A DNA stretch of 64,000 bases from JAGVSZ01 sp963716855 (GTDB lineage: Bacteria; Pseudomonadota; Gammaproteobacteria; Burkholderiales; SG8-39), in NCBI GenBank assembly GCA_963716855.1, contig CAVQUV010000011.1, positions 62,001 to 126,000 of the forward strand, given 5' to 3'. Below the pieces are notes generated by a model. That model was given only the letters and a program-made list of their open reading frames with translations. It was not told the DNA's origin and did no database searches. Below are positions 44,308 through 52,374 of the stretch, in pieces. The number at the start of each line of letters is the position of its first letter. Position 1 is the first letter of the stretch. The translations under genes and the position numbers were made by a program.

Positions 44308-45129
44308 TCAGCGCGGACGGTTTGCGGCCTGATAGAGCGGCGTGACGGTCGGCAACAGCGACTCGATCTCCTGAACTCGAGCGGCGTCTGCCGGGTGGCT
44401 GCTCAGGAACACAGGCGGATTCCCGCCCGTGTTGGCAGCGATCATCTTCTTCCACAGCGAAACCCCGGCTCGCGGGTCATAGCCCGCCCGTGCCGCGAGC
44501 TCCAGACCGATGCGGTCGGCTTCGCTCTCGTCGCTGCGGCTGAACCGGGTTGCGATCAAGGTCTCGTAACCGACATTCGCAAGCCCGGCCGAGCCTTCGC
44601 CGAGGCCGAGCAGTGCGGCACCGACGCCGATCGCGGTCTGCGCGGCGATCGCTTGCGATAGGTGTTCACGCGAATGCTCGCGCAGGGCATGCGCGATTTC
44701 GTGGCCCATCACGATCGCAATCTCGTCGTCGGTCAGATGGAGCTGGTTGATCAGCCCGCTATAAAACATGATCTTCCCGCCGGGCATGCAGAACGCATTG
44801 AGCTGGTCACTGGTCAGCACGTTCACGTCCCACTTCCAGCCTGGCGCGTCGGGACGGAATACCTTGGTCTGCGGTTCGATGCGGCTGGCCACCGCGCGGA
44901 CGCGTTGCACCATCGCGGGATCCCCGTTCAACGCGCCTTGGCGTGCTGCGTCTGACTTCAGCTTGGCGTAGCCTTCCGCGGCCATCTCCTCGAGCTGCTG
45001 CGAGGAGACGAGCATCAGTTGAGAGCGGTCGGCGCCGACCGCGCCACCCGTCGTGGTGGTCGCGCATCCGCCGAGCGCCCCTAGGCACGAGCCGAGCAGT
45101 ATCGCCGCGAAGGTTCGAGAGGTAGACAT
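44308..45129 (-). CDS. M48 family metalloprotease lipoprotein (LoiP/YggG-like)
   Basis: 273 residues from ATG 45129 (CAGGAGAT upstream). Lipobox LGALGGCATT, then an M48 peptidase domain: NAFCMPGGKIMFYSGLI, zinc motif IVMGHEIAHALREHSRE (HExxH) and the third ligand Glu in FSRSDESEADRIGLELA (ExxxD). C-terminal FLSSHPADAARVQEIESL is typical. Membrane-attached protease of the periplasm that degrades damaged outer-membrane or lipoprotein clients under stress. Confidence 0.94.
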   Translation of the reverse strand: MSTSRTFAAILLGSCLGALGGCATTTTGGAVGADRSQLMLVSSQQLEEMAAEGYAKLKSDAARQGALNGDPAMVQRVRAVASRIEPQTKVFRPDAPGWKWDVNVLTSDQLNAFCMPGGKIMFYSGLINQLHLTDDEIAIVMGHEIAHALREHSREHLSQAIAAQTAIGVGAALLGLGEGSAGLANVGYETLIATRFSRSDESEADRIGLELAARAGYDPRAGVSLWKKMIAANTGGNPPVFLSSHPADAARVQEIESLLPTVTPLYQAANRPR

Positions 45130-45247
45130 GATGATCTCCTGCTGTAGCCGGTTACTCGAGCCGCGTCTCACTCATGACCGTTCTCACGCCCTTCCTGTAT
45201 CGAGAGGGAGGTGCGACCCGACCGCGCTCCCCGGCCAGAAGGCCGCG

Positions 45248-45406
45248 TCACATATGGCCGGTGGCCAGCATGACGACCACCACGACCGCCAGGAGCCCGA
45301 CAATTCCGCTCGGTCCGTATCCCCATCCCTTGCTGTGTGGCCAGTTCGGAATTACGCCGAGCAGAGCGAGAATCAGAACAATCAAGAGCACCGTTCCTAA
45401 TGTCAT
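45248..45406 (-). CDS. DUF3309 small membrane protein, paralogue 3
   Basis: 52 residues, ATG 45406 after AAGGAGAAACGAA. MTLGTVLLIVLILALLGVIP, NWPHSKGWGYGPSG, then GLLAVVVVVMLATGHM. The second helix is more diverged than in the other two copies. Palindrome site J is 101 nt upstream. Confidence 0.92.
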   Translation of the reverse strand: MTLGTVLLIVLILALLGVIPNWPHSKGWGYGPSGIVGLLAVVVVVMLATGHM

Positions 45407-45506
45407 TTCGTTTCTCCTTGTATCGCCGTTCACGACCCTGTCAAATCACACCCCTGTGAGCGGCGGATCGTTACGTCGATTGTGCTCGCGCTCAGTGAGC
45501 CCCTCT

Positions 45507-45520
45507 GTGCGCTGTCGAAC
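45507..45520. promoter_or_regulatory. Palindrome site J (GTGCGCTGTCGAAC)
   Basis: 11 of 14 match to GTGCGCTAGCGYAC, 101 nt upstream of DUF3309 paralogue 3. Confidence 0.45.
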
Positions 45521-45698
45521 ACATGGCGGAAAAACTTTCCGGACCGGCAGGACTGCGCGCTCGAAATCGCGTCTATGTGTTCGAGTCGCGTAAGCGCTTC
45601 TTCGGGTACCTGATTGCGGTCGGCGGTACCGCCGCGCCGCTTTCCCCCGCTGTCATTCTCGTTCTCGATGCTGGTGAACGGCTTTCCGTTCGGCGGAT

Positions 45699-45848
45699 CT
45701 ACTTCAGGCGAATGTCCCCGAACAGTCCAAGTACCCCGACGATGATCAGGTAAGCGGCGACAATGTAGTTCAGCAACCGGGGCGTGATCAGAATGAGAAT
45801 GCCGGCGAGAAGCGATACCAGGGGGGCAAGGCTCAAGGTAATGTTCAT
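45699..45848 (-). CDS. DUF3096 small membrane protein
   Basis: 49 residues: MNITLSLAPLVSLLAGILIL, ITPRLLNYIVAAYLIIVG, VLGLFGDIRLK. Two helices with the L-T-P-R-x-L-N-Y-I-V-A-x-Y-L-I-x-V-G-x-L-G-L motif of DUF3096. Ribosome site AGGAAGTCACC upstream. Palindrome site H is 69 nt upstream; the gene is divergent from the lmo0937-like gene. Confidence 0.9.
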   Translation of the reverse strand: MNITLSLAPLVSLLAGILILITPRLLNYIVAAYLIIVGVLGLFGDIRLK

Positions 45849-45916
45849 GGTGACTTCCTTTGCGCGCTAGAGTGAATCGTGGCGCCGATTGTCCCCCGGC
45901 CTTCCCGGGATGCTCT

Positions 45917-45930
45917 GTGCGCTCCCGTAC
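45917..45930. promoter_or_regulatory. Palindrome site H (GTGCGCTCCCGTAC)
   Basis: 12 of 14 match to the recurring palindrome, 69 nt upstream of the DUF3096 gene. Confidence 0.5.
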
Positions 45931-46060
45931 GCACCACGAGGAATCTTCGCCGTAGTCTTGACGCTCTCTCTCAGCGGCACCCCTAGGGCTCCCTTCAACG
46001 CGCCCTGCGATCGCGTCGAGTCTCTTAACCCGGCCGGCGATCTGCCCGGGCACGCACTAT

Positions 46061-46074
46061 GTGCGCTGACAGAC
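46061..46074. promoter_or_regulatory. Palindrome site I (GTGCGCTGACAGAC)
   Basis: One full half-site with a weak second half, 104 nt upstream of the lmo0937-like gene. The following CAGACC is shared with site B. Confidence 0.35.
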
Positions 46075-46177
46075 AGACCGTGGAAAACCTTCCCGGTATC
46101 GTTGAGCCATTCGAGCCGACAACAGGCTTGCAACGCGCGCGCCGGGTCGATGCTCGAACAGAATTAGGATCATTGCC

Positions 46178-46327
46178 ATGCTCTATACGATCGTCGCTGT
46201 CCTGCTTATCCTGTGGCTCCTGGGGTTAATCACCTCGTTCACCATGGGCGGTTTCATTCACGCCCTTCTGGTAATCGCCATCGTGGTCGTCCTGTTCAGA
46301 GTCATTAGCGGACGAAGTCCCGTGTAG
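46178..46327 (+). CDS. lmo0937-family small membrane protein
   Basis: 49 residues: MLYTIVAVLLILWLLGLITS then FTMGGFIHALLVIAIVVVLF and RVISGRSPV. Two helices and the L-W-L-L-G-(L/F)-x4-(T/F)-x-G-G-x-I-H-x-L-L-V-I-A motif of this family. Function unknown. Plausible ribosome site TTAGGATCATTGCC. Confidence 0.92.
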   Translation: MLYTIVAVLLILWLLGLITSFTMGGFIHALLVIAIVVVLFRVISGRSPV

Positions 46328-46364
46328 CGATTTCGCGGCCCCAGCAAGAGGATCGGAAAGAAGG

Positions 46365-46592
46365 GTGACTTCCGTGTCGGTCAGCGGCAGAGGATCCCAT
46401 CGGCAACGCGCCATCGAGCTCCTGGCTCGGGAATCGCGCGTGCCGATCAGTGAGGTGGCACAACTCTTCGAAGACGAACGGGCGGGGCTTGCGGTTGATG
46501 CGCGCATCACCCGCTTTCTTCCCATTCTTGCCCTCCGAAAAGTCCGGGCATTGCTGCGTCAGCGCAGCATCGGCATACGGGCACCTGCGTAG
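46365..46592 (+). CDS. DUF3562 family protein
   Basis: 75 residues. RQRAIELLARESRVPISEVA, QLFEDERAGLAVDARITRFL and PILALRKVRALLRQR follow the DUF3562 pattern (A-I-x2-L-A-x-E-x2-V-P-x2-E-V-x2-L-(Y/F)-E...I-x2-F-(L/V)-P-(I/L)). Helical, cytoplasmic, function unknown. The start is uncertain within a few codons. Commonly found beside Crp/Fnr and stress genes, as here. Confidence 0.8.
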   Translation: MTSVSVSGRGSHRQRAIELLARESRVPISEVAQLFEDERAGLAVDARITRFLPILALRKVRALLRQRSIGIRAPA

Positions 46593-46751
46593 GAAGCCGG
46601 AGCGGCTCGCCGAGTCGCGACGGTCACCGCGGGGTCCCGCTAGGCATTGGATTGCGCCGGGCGCGCCGGTAACCTTCCGAACGGCCATCGTCCGATCGAC
46701 AGCGGTCGCCGTATCGCGGCCGAATCACGCCGAACAGCCCACTCGCCAGCC

Positions 46752-46777
46752 CTCTCTGTGCGCTTGCGCACTGAGAG
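46752..46777. promoter_or_regulatory. Palindrome site D, near-perfect 26-bp form
   Basis: Core GTGCGCTTGCGCAC (46758-46771) flanked by CTCTCT on the left and TGAGAG on the right, giving 11 matched positions per arm. It ends 33 nt before the start of Crp/Fnr no. 2, the expected place for an autoregulatory operator. Confidence 0.7.
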
Positions 46778-46810
46778 TGTTACCCTGCCTCTGGCGGTTT
46801 CGAACATCGA

Positions 46811-47545
46811 ATGGATATGGCAGCAGCGGCTGCGCCGAGAACTCCCGAAACGAACAGGCTCCTAGCGGTCCTGCCGTCGGCCGCCCGCGAACACCTCTAT
46901 CCCCACCTCGAGCCGGTCTCGATGGCGCTCGGGGAGGTCGTCTACGAATCGGGTAGCCGGCAGGACTACGTCTACTTCCCCACGACCTCGATCGTGTCCC
47001 TGCTCTACGTCATGGAGGACGGGTCGTCCGCCGAAATTGCCGTGGTGGGCAACGAGGGAATGGTCGGTGTTTCACTCTTCATGGGAGGTGAGACCACCCC
47101 GAGCCGCGCCATCGTGCAGAGCGCCGGCGCGGCGTTCCGGCTTTCGGGGAAGCTGCTGAAGCGCGAATTCACTCGCGCCGGACCGATGCAGCATCTGTTG
47201 CTGCGCTATACCCAGGCATTGCTGACGCAGATGGCGCAGACGGCGGTCTGCAACCGGCATCATTCGGTGGATCAACAGCTCTGCCGGTGGCTGCTGCTGA
47301 GTCTCGATCGACTGCCCTCCAACAAGCTGACCATGACGCAGGAATTGATCGCCAATATGCTCGGGGTCCGCCGCGAAGGGGTCACGGAAGCCGCCGGGAA
47401 GTTGCAGGGCGCCGGCTTGATCCGCTACAGCCGTGGCCGCATCACGGTGCTGGATCGGCCGGGACTGGAGGCCCGGGCTTGCGAGTGCTACGACGTGGTC
47501 AAGCGGGAGTCCGATCGCCTGCTCCCCAATATGCTCGCGACGTGA
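46811..47545 (+). CDS. Crp/Fnr family regulator no. 2
   Basis: 244 residues, intact. N-terminal cNMP-binding-like beta-roll (LEPVSMALGEVVYESGSRQD, YFPTTSIVSLLYVMEDGSSA, GNEGMVGVSLFMGGETTPSRA) but without the full R-S-A phosphate-binding cassette of CRP. A dimer helix is followed by a winged HTH (LTMTQELIANMLGVRREGVT, EAAGKLQGAGLIRYSRGRI). No FNR-type cysteines. It is close in sequence to no. 1 and more distant from no. 3. The strongest palindrome of the window lies just upstream. Confidence 0.93.
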   Translation: MDMAAAAAPRTPETNRLLAVLPSAAREHLYPHLEPVSMALGEVVYESGSRQDYVYFPTTSIVSLLYVMEDGSSAEIAVVGNEGMVGVSLFMGGETTPSRAIVQSAGAAFRLSGKLLKREFTRAGPMQHLLLRYTQALLTQMAQTAVCNRHHSVDQQLCRWLLLSLDRLPSNKLTMTQELIANMLGVRREGVTEAAGKLQGAGLIRYSRGRITVLDRPGLEARACECYDVVKRESDRLLPNMLAT

Positions 47546-47576
47546 TCCCTGCGGAGGCGCCCCTCCGCGCCCCCGC

Positions 47577-47889
47577 TCAGTCCAACGCGTTGTGCTCGGG
47601 CGGAAAGAAATGCCGCCGCTCGACCCACTTGAAGCCTCGTGCTTCGTGATCGCCGCAATCTCGATCGGTCCACCCACCTAAACCGCCGTCGCAGGTCCTT
47701 CAGTAAGGTGTCGATCGACTCGTTGCCGATGCCGCCGGCGCCCGTCACCATCGCGCCGATGGGCAGCCCCTTCCTGAGGTTCACGATCTTCTGGGCGTGG
47801 TGATAGATCATGCCACTGGCGAAGGAGCTGGCGCTGTCCGCGGCCATGACGACACCGTCGTTGATCTTCACCGACACGAGTACGGTCAT
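47577..47889 (-). pseudogene. Proteasome-like Ntn-hydrolase protein remnant with internal deletion
   Basis: Starts MTVLVSVKINDGVVMAADSA and continues ...ASGMIYHHAQKIVNLRKGLP and GNESIDTLLKDLRRRF, the N-terminus of a family of about 240-residue proteasome-subunit-like proteins. Then the frame changes and only the end, ARGFKWVERRHFFPPEHNAL-D, remains in another frame. Most of the middle is gone. The start is 8 nt after the Crp/Fnr no. 3 stop, so the intact gene would have been in its operon. Confidence 0.7.
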
Positions 47890-47896
47890 CGCTGCG

Positions 47897-48604
47897 CTAG
47901 CAGAGGATGCGGTCGTACACGTTTTCCGCCGACCGATAGCACCCGCAGGCGGCCGCTTCCAGGCCGCGGCGAGCAAGGACCGTGATGTTGCCGCGGCGGT
48001 AGCGAATCAGCTTTCGCCTCTGCAGCGCCCCTGCCGCCTTGGTGACACCGACCCGGCGCACCCCGAGCATGTCGGCGAGGAGCTCGTGGGTCAGATGGAA
48101 CTCGTCCGCGTGGGCCCGGTCGTGCGTCATCAGCAGCCAGCGGGCGAGGCGCGCCTCCAGTAGGTGGAAGCGCGTACACGCGGCCGTCTGCGCGAGCTGC
48201 GCCATCGTCACGTAGAGGTAGCGATTCAGTTCGCGCTGCAGGGCAGCGCTGATGGCGAGCTCGCGCAGGAACGGCGCAGCATCCATTCGCATCGCGGCGC
48301 CCGAGCCCTGGACCAGCGCGCGGAGGGGTGAGACGTCGACGCCTAGCATGAACGTGATCCCGAGCATGCCTTCACTGCCAACGAGCCCCACTTCCAGGCT
48401 CGTGCAGCCGTCGCGCGGCGTCAGCAGCGAGATGAAGCCCTCGGTGGGGAAGTAGACGTGCCGGATCCGGTCGCCGGGCTCGCAGAGCACATCGGCGAAC
48501 GCGAGCTCGACCCGCTCGCAGCCCGCAAGCAAATGCTCGCGGTCCTTGCGGGGCAACGCCGCAATCAGAGCATTCATGGCGGGGACGCGCCGCGTGGACG
48601 ACAC
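47897..48604 (-). CDS. Crp/Fnr family regulator no. 3
   Basis: 235 residues from GTG 48604 (GGAGAG upstream); an ATG at 48577 is the alternative. NALIAALPRKDREHLLAGCE, ELAFADVLCEPGDRIRHVYF and VGSEGMLGITFMLGVDVSPL form the beta-roll; the HTH is FHLTHELLADMLGVRRVGVT followed by KAAGALQRRKLIRYRRGNIT. No FNR cysteine cluster. The recognition-helix core GVRRxGVT is shared with regulators 1 and 2, suggesting they bind similar DNA. Palindrome site E is 78 nt upstream. Confidence 0.92.
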   Translation of the reverse strand: MSSTRRVPAMNALIAALPRKDREHLLAGCERVELAFADVLCEPGDRIRHVYFPTEGFISLLTPRDGCTSLEVGLVGSEGMLGITFMLGVDVSPLRALVQGSGAAMRMDAAPFLRELAISAALQRELNRYLYVTMAQLAQTAACTRFHLLEARLARWLLMTHDRAHADEFHLTHELLADMLGVRRVGVTKAAGALQRRKLIRYRRGNITVLARRGLEAAACGCYRSAENVYDRILC

Positions 48605-48681
48605 TGAAGACTCTCCCGAAGGCTTGAGGGAACTCGTCAGAGGGCAGGAGAAGAACGTACAGGAGAATCGAGCTCCAGTAC

Positions 48682-48695
48682 GTTCGCTAGCGCAC
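48682..48695. promoter_or_regulatory. Palindrome site E (GTTCGCTAGCGCAC)
   Basis: Near-consensus site, flanked by a wider GCTCC...GGAGC inverted repeat (48672-48700). 78 nt upstream of Crp/Fnr no. 3; also between it and the divergent GlsB-like gene. Confidence 0.6.
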
Positions 48696-48728
48696 GGAGC
48701 GGAGAAGCATTTCGGCGTATCAATGCAA

Positions 48729-48835
48729 CACTGGTAGCGCGGCTCAAGGACCTCAACCCCGAGACGATCATGGCCGTCGGCCACACCGACCGCCTCGGTT
48801 CACAGCTACAACCAGCGCAGCAACTCCGGACTCTT
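48729..48835 (+). pseudogene. OmpA C-terminal domain remnant
   Basis: Reads TLVARLKDLNPETIMAVGHT then DRLGS, and after a one-base shift SYNQR. This is the peptidoglycan-binding core of OmpA-like proteins (V-x-G-H-T-D-x2-G-(S/T)...Y-N-x2-L-S). Nothing of the rest of the domain or barrel remains. Confidence 0.6.
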
Positions 48836-48858
48836 ATTCCGGAAGAGGAAGAGAAGAC

Positions 48859-49104
48859 ATGGAATTTCTCTGGTTCATACTGATTGGCATGGCTGCCGGA
48901 TGGCTGGCGGGACAGTACATGGGTGACGGCGGCTTCGGCGTTGTCGGCGACATCGTAATGGGCGTAGCGGGCGCCATGGTCGGCGGGTATCTATTCCATC
49001 AGCTCGGCCTGTCTGCCGGGGGCGGGCTGATCGGCGCCTTGATCGTTGCGACGATCGGCGCGGTGGTCCTGCTATTCATGGGCCGCATGGTCAAGCGCGC
49101 CTAG
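48859..49104 (+). CDS. GlsB/YeaQ/YmgE family small membrane protein
   Basis: 81 residues with three helices: MEFLWFILIGMAAGWLAGQY, GVVGDIVMGVAGAMVGGYLF, GALIVATIGAVVLLFMGRMV. The Gly-rich G-(M/L)-x-A-G-W-(L/I)-A-(G/S) start and G-D-I-V-(M/L)-G-(V/I)-x-G-A-x-(V/L)-G-G middle are the family signature. Ribosome site GGAAGAGGAAGAG upstream. Its last 14 nt overlap the end of the large regulator gene on the other strand. Confidence 0.93.
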   Translation: MEFLWFILIGMAAGWLAGQYMGDGGFGVVGDIVMGVAGAMVGGYLFHQLGLSAGGGLIGALIVATIGAVVLLFMGRMVKRA

Positions 49105-52100
49105 CACCGGTCGATCGCAGCCGCGCCTCGAGTCCCGATGATCCGAGGCTCGCAGTGATCGCCTCCACGATCGCGTGCGCCTGGGCTTCGTGGTGCTGCG
49201 CGGCGTCGCGCCTGCCCTGGGCGGCGCAGGCTCGAGCCAGCGCGATCGCCGTATCCCACTGAAGCCGCGTTCGGCCGATGCCCTCGGCAAGGGCTGCCGC
49301 CCGCGACAATTCGGCGTGCGCCGCCGCGCTGTCGTTCTCGGCGAGCAGCGCCTCGCCCCGCCAGCGCCGCGCACTCGCCTCGAGTTCGCGCAGGCCATTT
49401 GCCTCGGCGAGCGCGAGCAGCTCGTCCCCGAACGCCCGGCAGCGACGCGGGTCGCCCTGGGCGAGCGCGACCTCCGCCAGCCCTTCGAGGCACCGGGTCA
49501 TCATGTAGCGCTCGCAGGCGCGCCGCGACTGGTCGAGCGCGGCCTCCAAGGCGGGCGCAACGTTCCCCTGTCCGAGCCGCGCCCGTGCGATCGCGAGGTT
49601 CGCGTCGATGCCTGTGCGCCAGAACATGATGCCGGCGTCGCGCCCGAGCGCGAGCCCGCGCTCCATGTACTCCGCCGCCTGCTCGTGCAGATCGAGGTCG
49701 AGCAGCAGATGCCCCAGAAAATCGTAGGCGATGAGCTGATAGCGCACGTGCTTCAGGCTCTGCAGCCAGCGCAGCGTCTTCACCATGCCGGCCCACGCTT
49801 CGCCGTAATGCCCGGTGCAAGCCCGCACGTGGTCGAGCCCGAGCAGCGTCGGACCCATGTGCCACTGCAAGTCCGCAGCCCGCGCGATCTCGAGCGCCGC
49901 CTCCAAATTCACCAGCGCGCGCGGATAGTCGCCGAGTCCCTTGGCCCCGGTGCAGGCGTGCCCGATCATCATCAGGTTCTCGGACTCGTAGCTCTTGTCG
50001 CCGATGCCGCGGGCGAGCTCGAGCGACCGCGTGTAGCACCGGATTGCCGCGGCGGGCTCCGCGTTCGCGAAGTGCGCCTCGCCACGGCCGTGATAGGCCT
50101 GCACCGCCACGAGATCCGTGAGCGCGGTGCGCTCGCAGATCTCGACCGCCTCCTGGTGAAACCCGATTGCCTGCTCGTTCCGCCCGGTACTCCACGTAAC
50201 GGTGCCAAGGTGATACAGGGTATCGGCCGCATGGCGCTCGTCGTTCATGGCGCGCGATTCCTTCAGCGCATCGGTCAGGCAGGCCGTCGCCTCCTCGTAT
50301 GCGTCGGCGCGCCGATACGCCATGCCGAGCTGGATCAGCGCCTCGCGCGCCTTCTCGCGCTCGCCGCTCGCGCGGGCGGCGTCGATGACGCGGCGAATGT
50401 CGGCGACGGCGCCTTCGGTCTGTCCGGCTTGCGCGCGCGCCGCGCCGCGCCGCTCGTAGAGCGCGAGCCGCGAACGCTCGTCCAGCGCTTCCGCATGCGC
50501 CGCGGACAGCGCGACCGCGCGATCGAACCAGTGCAGCGCGTCGCGCATCGCGAAGAGCGCCTGGGAGCGCTCGCCGGCGAGGACAAGGTACTCGAGCGCT
50601 TTTGACCAGACGTGAGCCCGCTCGTAGTGCTCCGCCAGCCGGGCATCGCGCTCGTGCGCTTCGCCTTCGCCGCGGCGCTCCAGGGCTTCCGCCACCGACC
50701 GATGCAGCAGCCTGCGCCGAGCCCCGCCGATGTCCCGATAGACCACTTCGCGCACCTTGTCGTGGCTGAAGTCGTACACCCCGCCTTCGCCTTCCTCGCG
50801 CAACAGGCGGCGCTTCACGAGCGCCTCCACCGCGTCGAGCAGCTCCCCTTCCGGCGCGCGCGTCACGGCGAGCAGGGTGTCGAAGTCGAAGCGCCGGCCG
50901 AGGACCGCCGCGGTTTCGAGCGTCGGCCGAAATTCGTTGGGCACGTGCGCGAGCCGCGCGCGCACGGCGGCGCGCAATGCGCCCGGGAGCAATCCGGGGT
51001 CGTCGCTCGTGCGCGGTTCCAGTTGTGTCTCGCCCTCGCCAAGCGATTGCAGGATCGACATCAAGAAGAAGGGATTTCCTTCGGTTTCGCGATGCAGGCG
51101 CGCGGCCAGTCCCGGCGCAACGAGCGTCGCATCGCCGAGTGCCGCCACCAGGGCCTCGGCATCGGCGAGGTCGAATCGCGCGAGCGGCACGCGGCGGGCG
51201 CCGGCCTCGCGGCGCAGGCTCTCGACGAGGCGCGCGAGCCGCTCGTCGCTGTCGAGCTCATCGTCGCGATACGCGTAGATCACGAGCGCCGGTCGTTCGG
51301 CGACGTGTCGCGCGAGGTAGTGGAGCACCTGGGCGCTCGCCTCGTCGGCCCACTGAATATCGTCCACCATCAGAATGAGCGGCCGACCCTCTCTCGACGC
51401 CTCGAGGACCTGGCCCACCGCGCGCGACAGGCGAGCCTGGCGTGCCTCGGGAAAATCGCGCGACAGCTGCGGCAGATCCGGAAATCGCTCGGCCACCGCG
51501 GGAACCAGTGCAGCGAGCTCCGCGAGCGAGACGGGCGCGATATTGCGCAGCGCGGCCGGGGACGCGCGGTCGAGCGCCCGCGTGACGAGGTCGACCACGG
51601 GCTGATAGGGGATCGCCCGCTCGATCTCGTAGCAGTTGGTCGCGAGCGTGGGCAGGCCCTGGGCTTCCGCATAGCGTGCGACCTCGCGCATCAACCGGCT
51701 CTTGCCGATACCCGGCTCGCCTTCGAGCAGGACGGTGTGCCCGGCGCCGGCGGTGAGGCGCGCGATGAGCCCGATGAGCAGGCCGTACTCGTTGCTTCGG
51801 CCGACAAAGGGTGCGGAATCGCTCGCGGCGCCCATCGCAGGATCGGGCGGGGCGTTGATCGAAGCGGCGGCGCTCGCGTCGGTGCCGACCGGCAGGGCGT
51901 CAAGGTGCAGGCGGTTCGCGGCCCGCACCGCACGTGCCGCATCGAGGAAGTCGCGCCGCTCCTCCGCCGGTATGGCGAGCGCCGCGGCGAGCCGTTCGGC
52001 GAGCGGGCGAGAGGGCCTGCGCTCGTCGGCTTCGATCTTCCGGATCGCGAAGCCCGAGCAGCTGACCCGCTGGGCAAGCGCCTCCTGGGTGAGATCCAGC

Positions 52101-52153
52101 GCCTTGCGGCGACGCCGCAGCCAATAGCCGAAGGAAACCGCCCGATCCTGCAC
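49091..52153 (-). CDS. Large regulator: XRE HTH, AAA-type ATPase and TPR domains
   Basis: 1020 residues. Residues 1-70: Cro/C1-type HTH (FGYWLRRRRKALDLTQEALA, then IRKIEADERRPSRPLAERLA). About 115-400: STAND/AAA-type NTPase with FVGRSNEYGLL, Walker A EGEPGIGKSRLMREV and Walker B LILMVDDIQWADEASA. About 550-1000: TPR-like helical repeats (e.g. ALIQLGMAYRRADAYEEATA, RALVNLEAALEIARAADLQW). The arrangement is that of ATP-driven signal-sensing activators (LuxR/MalT-like logic, but with the DNA-binding domain at the N-terminus). Divergent from a methyltransferase gene; three tandem TTGTCCC repeats lie between them. Confidence 0.92.
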   Translation of the reverse strand: MQDRAVSFGYWLRRRRKALDLTQEALAQRVSCSGFAIRKIEADERRPSRPLAERLAAALAIPAEERRDFLDAARAVRAANRLHLDALPVGTDASAAASINAPPDPAMGAASDSAPFVGRSNEYGLLIGLIARLTAGAGHTVLLEGEPGIGKSRLMREVARYAEAQGLPTLATNCYEIERAIPYQPVVDLVTRALDRASPAALRNIAPVSLAELAALVPAVAERFPDLPQLSRDFPEARQARLSRAVGQVLEASREGRPLILMVDDIQWADEASAQVLHYLARHVAERPALVIYAYRDDELDSDERLARLVESLRREAGARRVPLARFDLADAEALVAALGDATLVAPGLAARLHRETEGNPFFLMSILQSLGEGETQLEPRTSDDPGLLPGALRAAVRARLAHVPNEFRPTLETAAVLGRRFDFDTLLAVTRAPEGELLDAVEALVKRRLLREEGEGGVYDFSHDKVREVVYRDIGGARRRLLHRSVAEALERRGEGEAHERDARLAEHYERAHVWSKALEYLVLAGERSQALFAMRDALHWFDRAVALSAAHAEALDERSRLALYERRGAARAQAGQTEGAVADIRRVIDAARASGEREKAREALIQLGMAYRRADAYEEATACLTDALKESRAMNDERHAADTLYHLGTVTWSTGRNEQAIGFHQEAVEICERTALTDLVAVQAYHGRGEAHFANAEPAAAIRCYTRSLELARGIGDKSYESENLMMIGHACTGAKGLGDYPRALVNLEAALEIARAADLQWHMGPTLLGLDHVRACTGHYGEAWAGMVKTLRWLQSLKHVRYQLIAYDFLGHLLLDLDLHEQAAEYMERGLALGRDAGIMFWRTGIDANLAIARARLGQGNVAPALEAALDQSRRACERYMMTRCLEGLAEVALAQGDPRRCRAFGDELLALAEANGLRELEASARRWRGEALLAENDSAAAHAELSRAAALAEGIGRTRLQWDTAIALARACAAQGRRDAAQHHEAQAHAIVEAITASLGSSGLEARLRSTGARRA

Positions 52154-52198
52154 GCCCTCTGAACCCCCGTAGCCTCAATGCGCCTGACGCAGGCGGCA

Positions 52199-52229
52199 TT
52201 GTCCCCGCTATTGTCCCGCCCTTTGTCCC
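52199..52229. promoter_or_regulatory. Three tandem TTGTCCC repeats with 12-bp period
   Basis: TTGTCCC at 52199, 52211 and 52223, each followed by a five-base spacer rich in C and T. An inverted GCGGGAC follows at 52235 and a CTGTCCC at 52243. It lies in the divergent intergenic region 46-170 nt from the two start codons, the right place for an operator of the XRE-type regulator. Confidence 0.5.
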
Positions 52230-52374
52230 GCTTTGCGGGACCCTGTCCCCGTCTCCCGTGCCGTGAAATGGCGGCACGTCGATCGGCGACTCCAAACCCG
52301 AATCCGACGCTGAGCAACAGGACCACGCTACCGCACTGAAACAAACCTCCATCCAACTCACCAGGAGAACAGTC

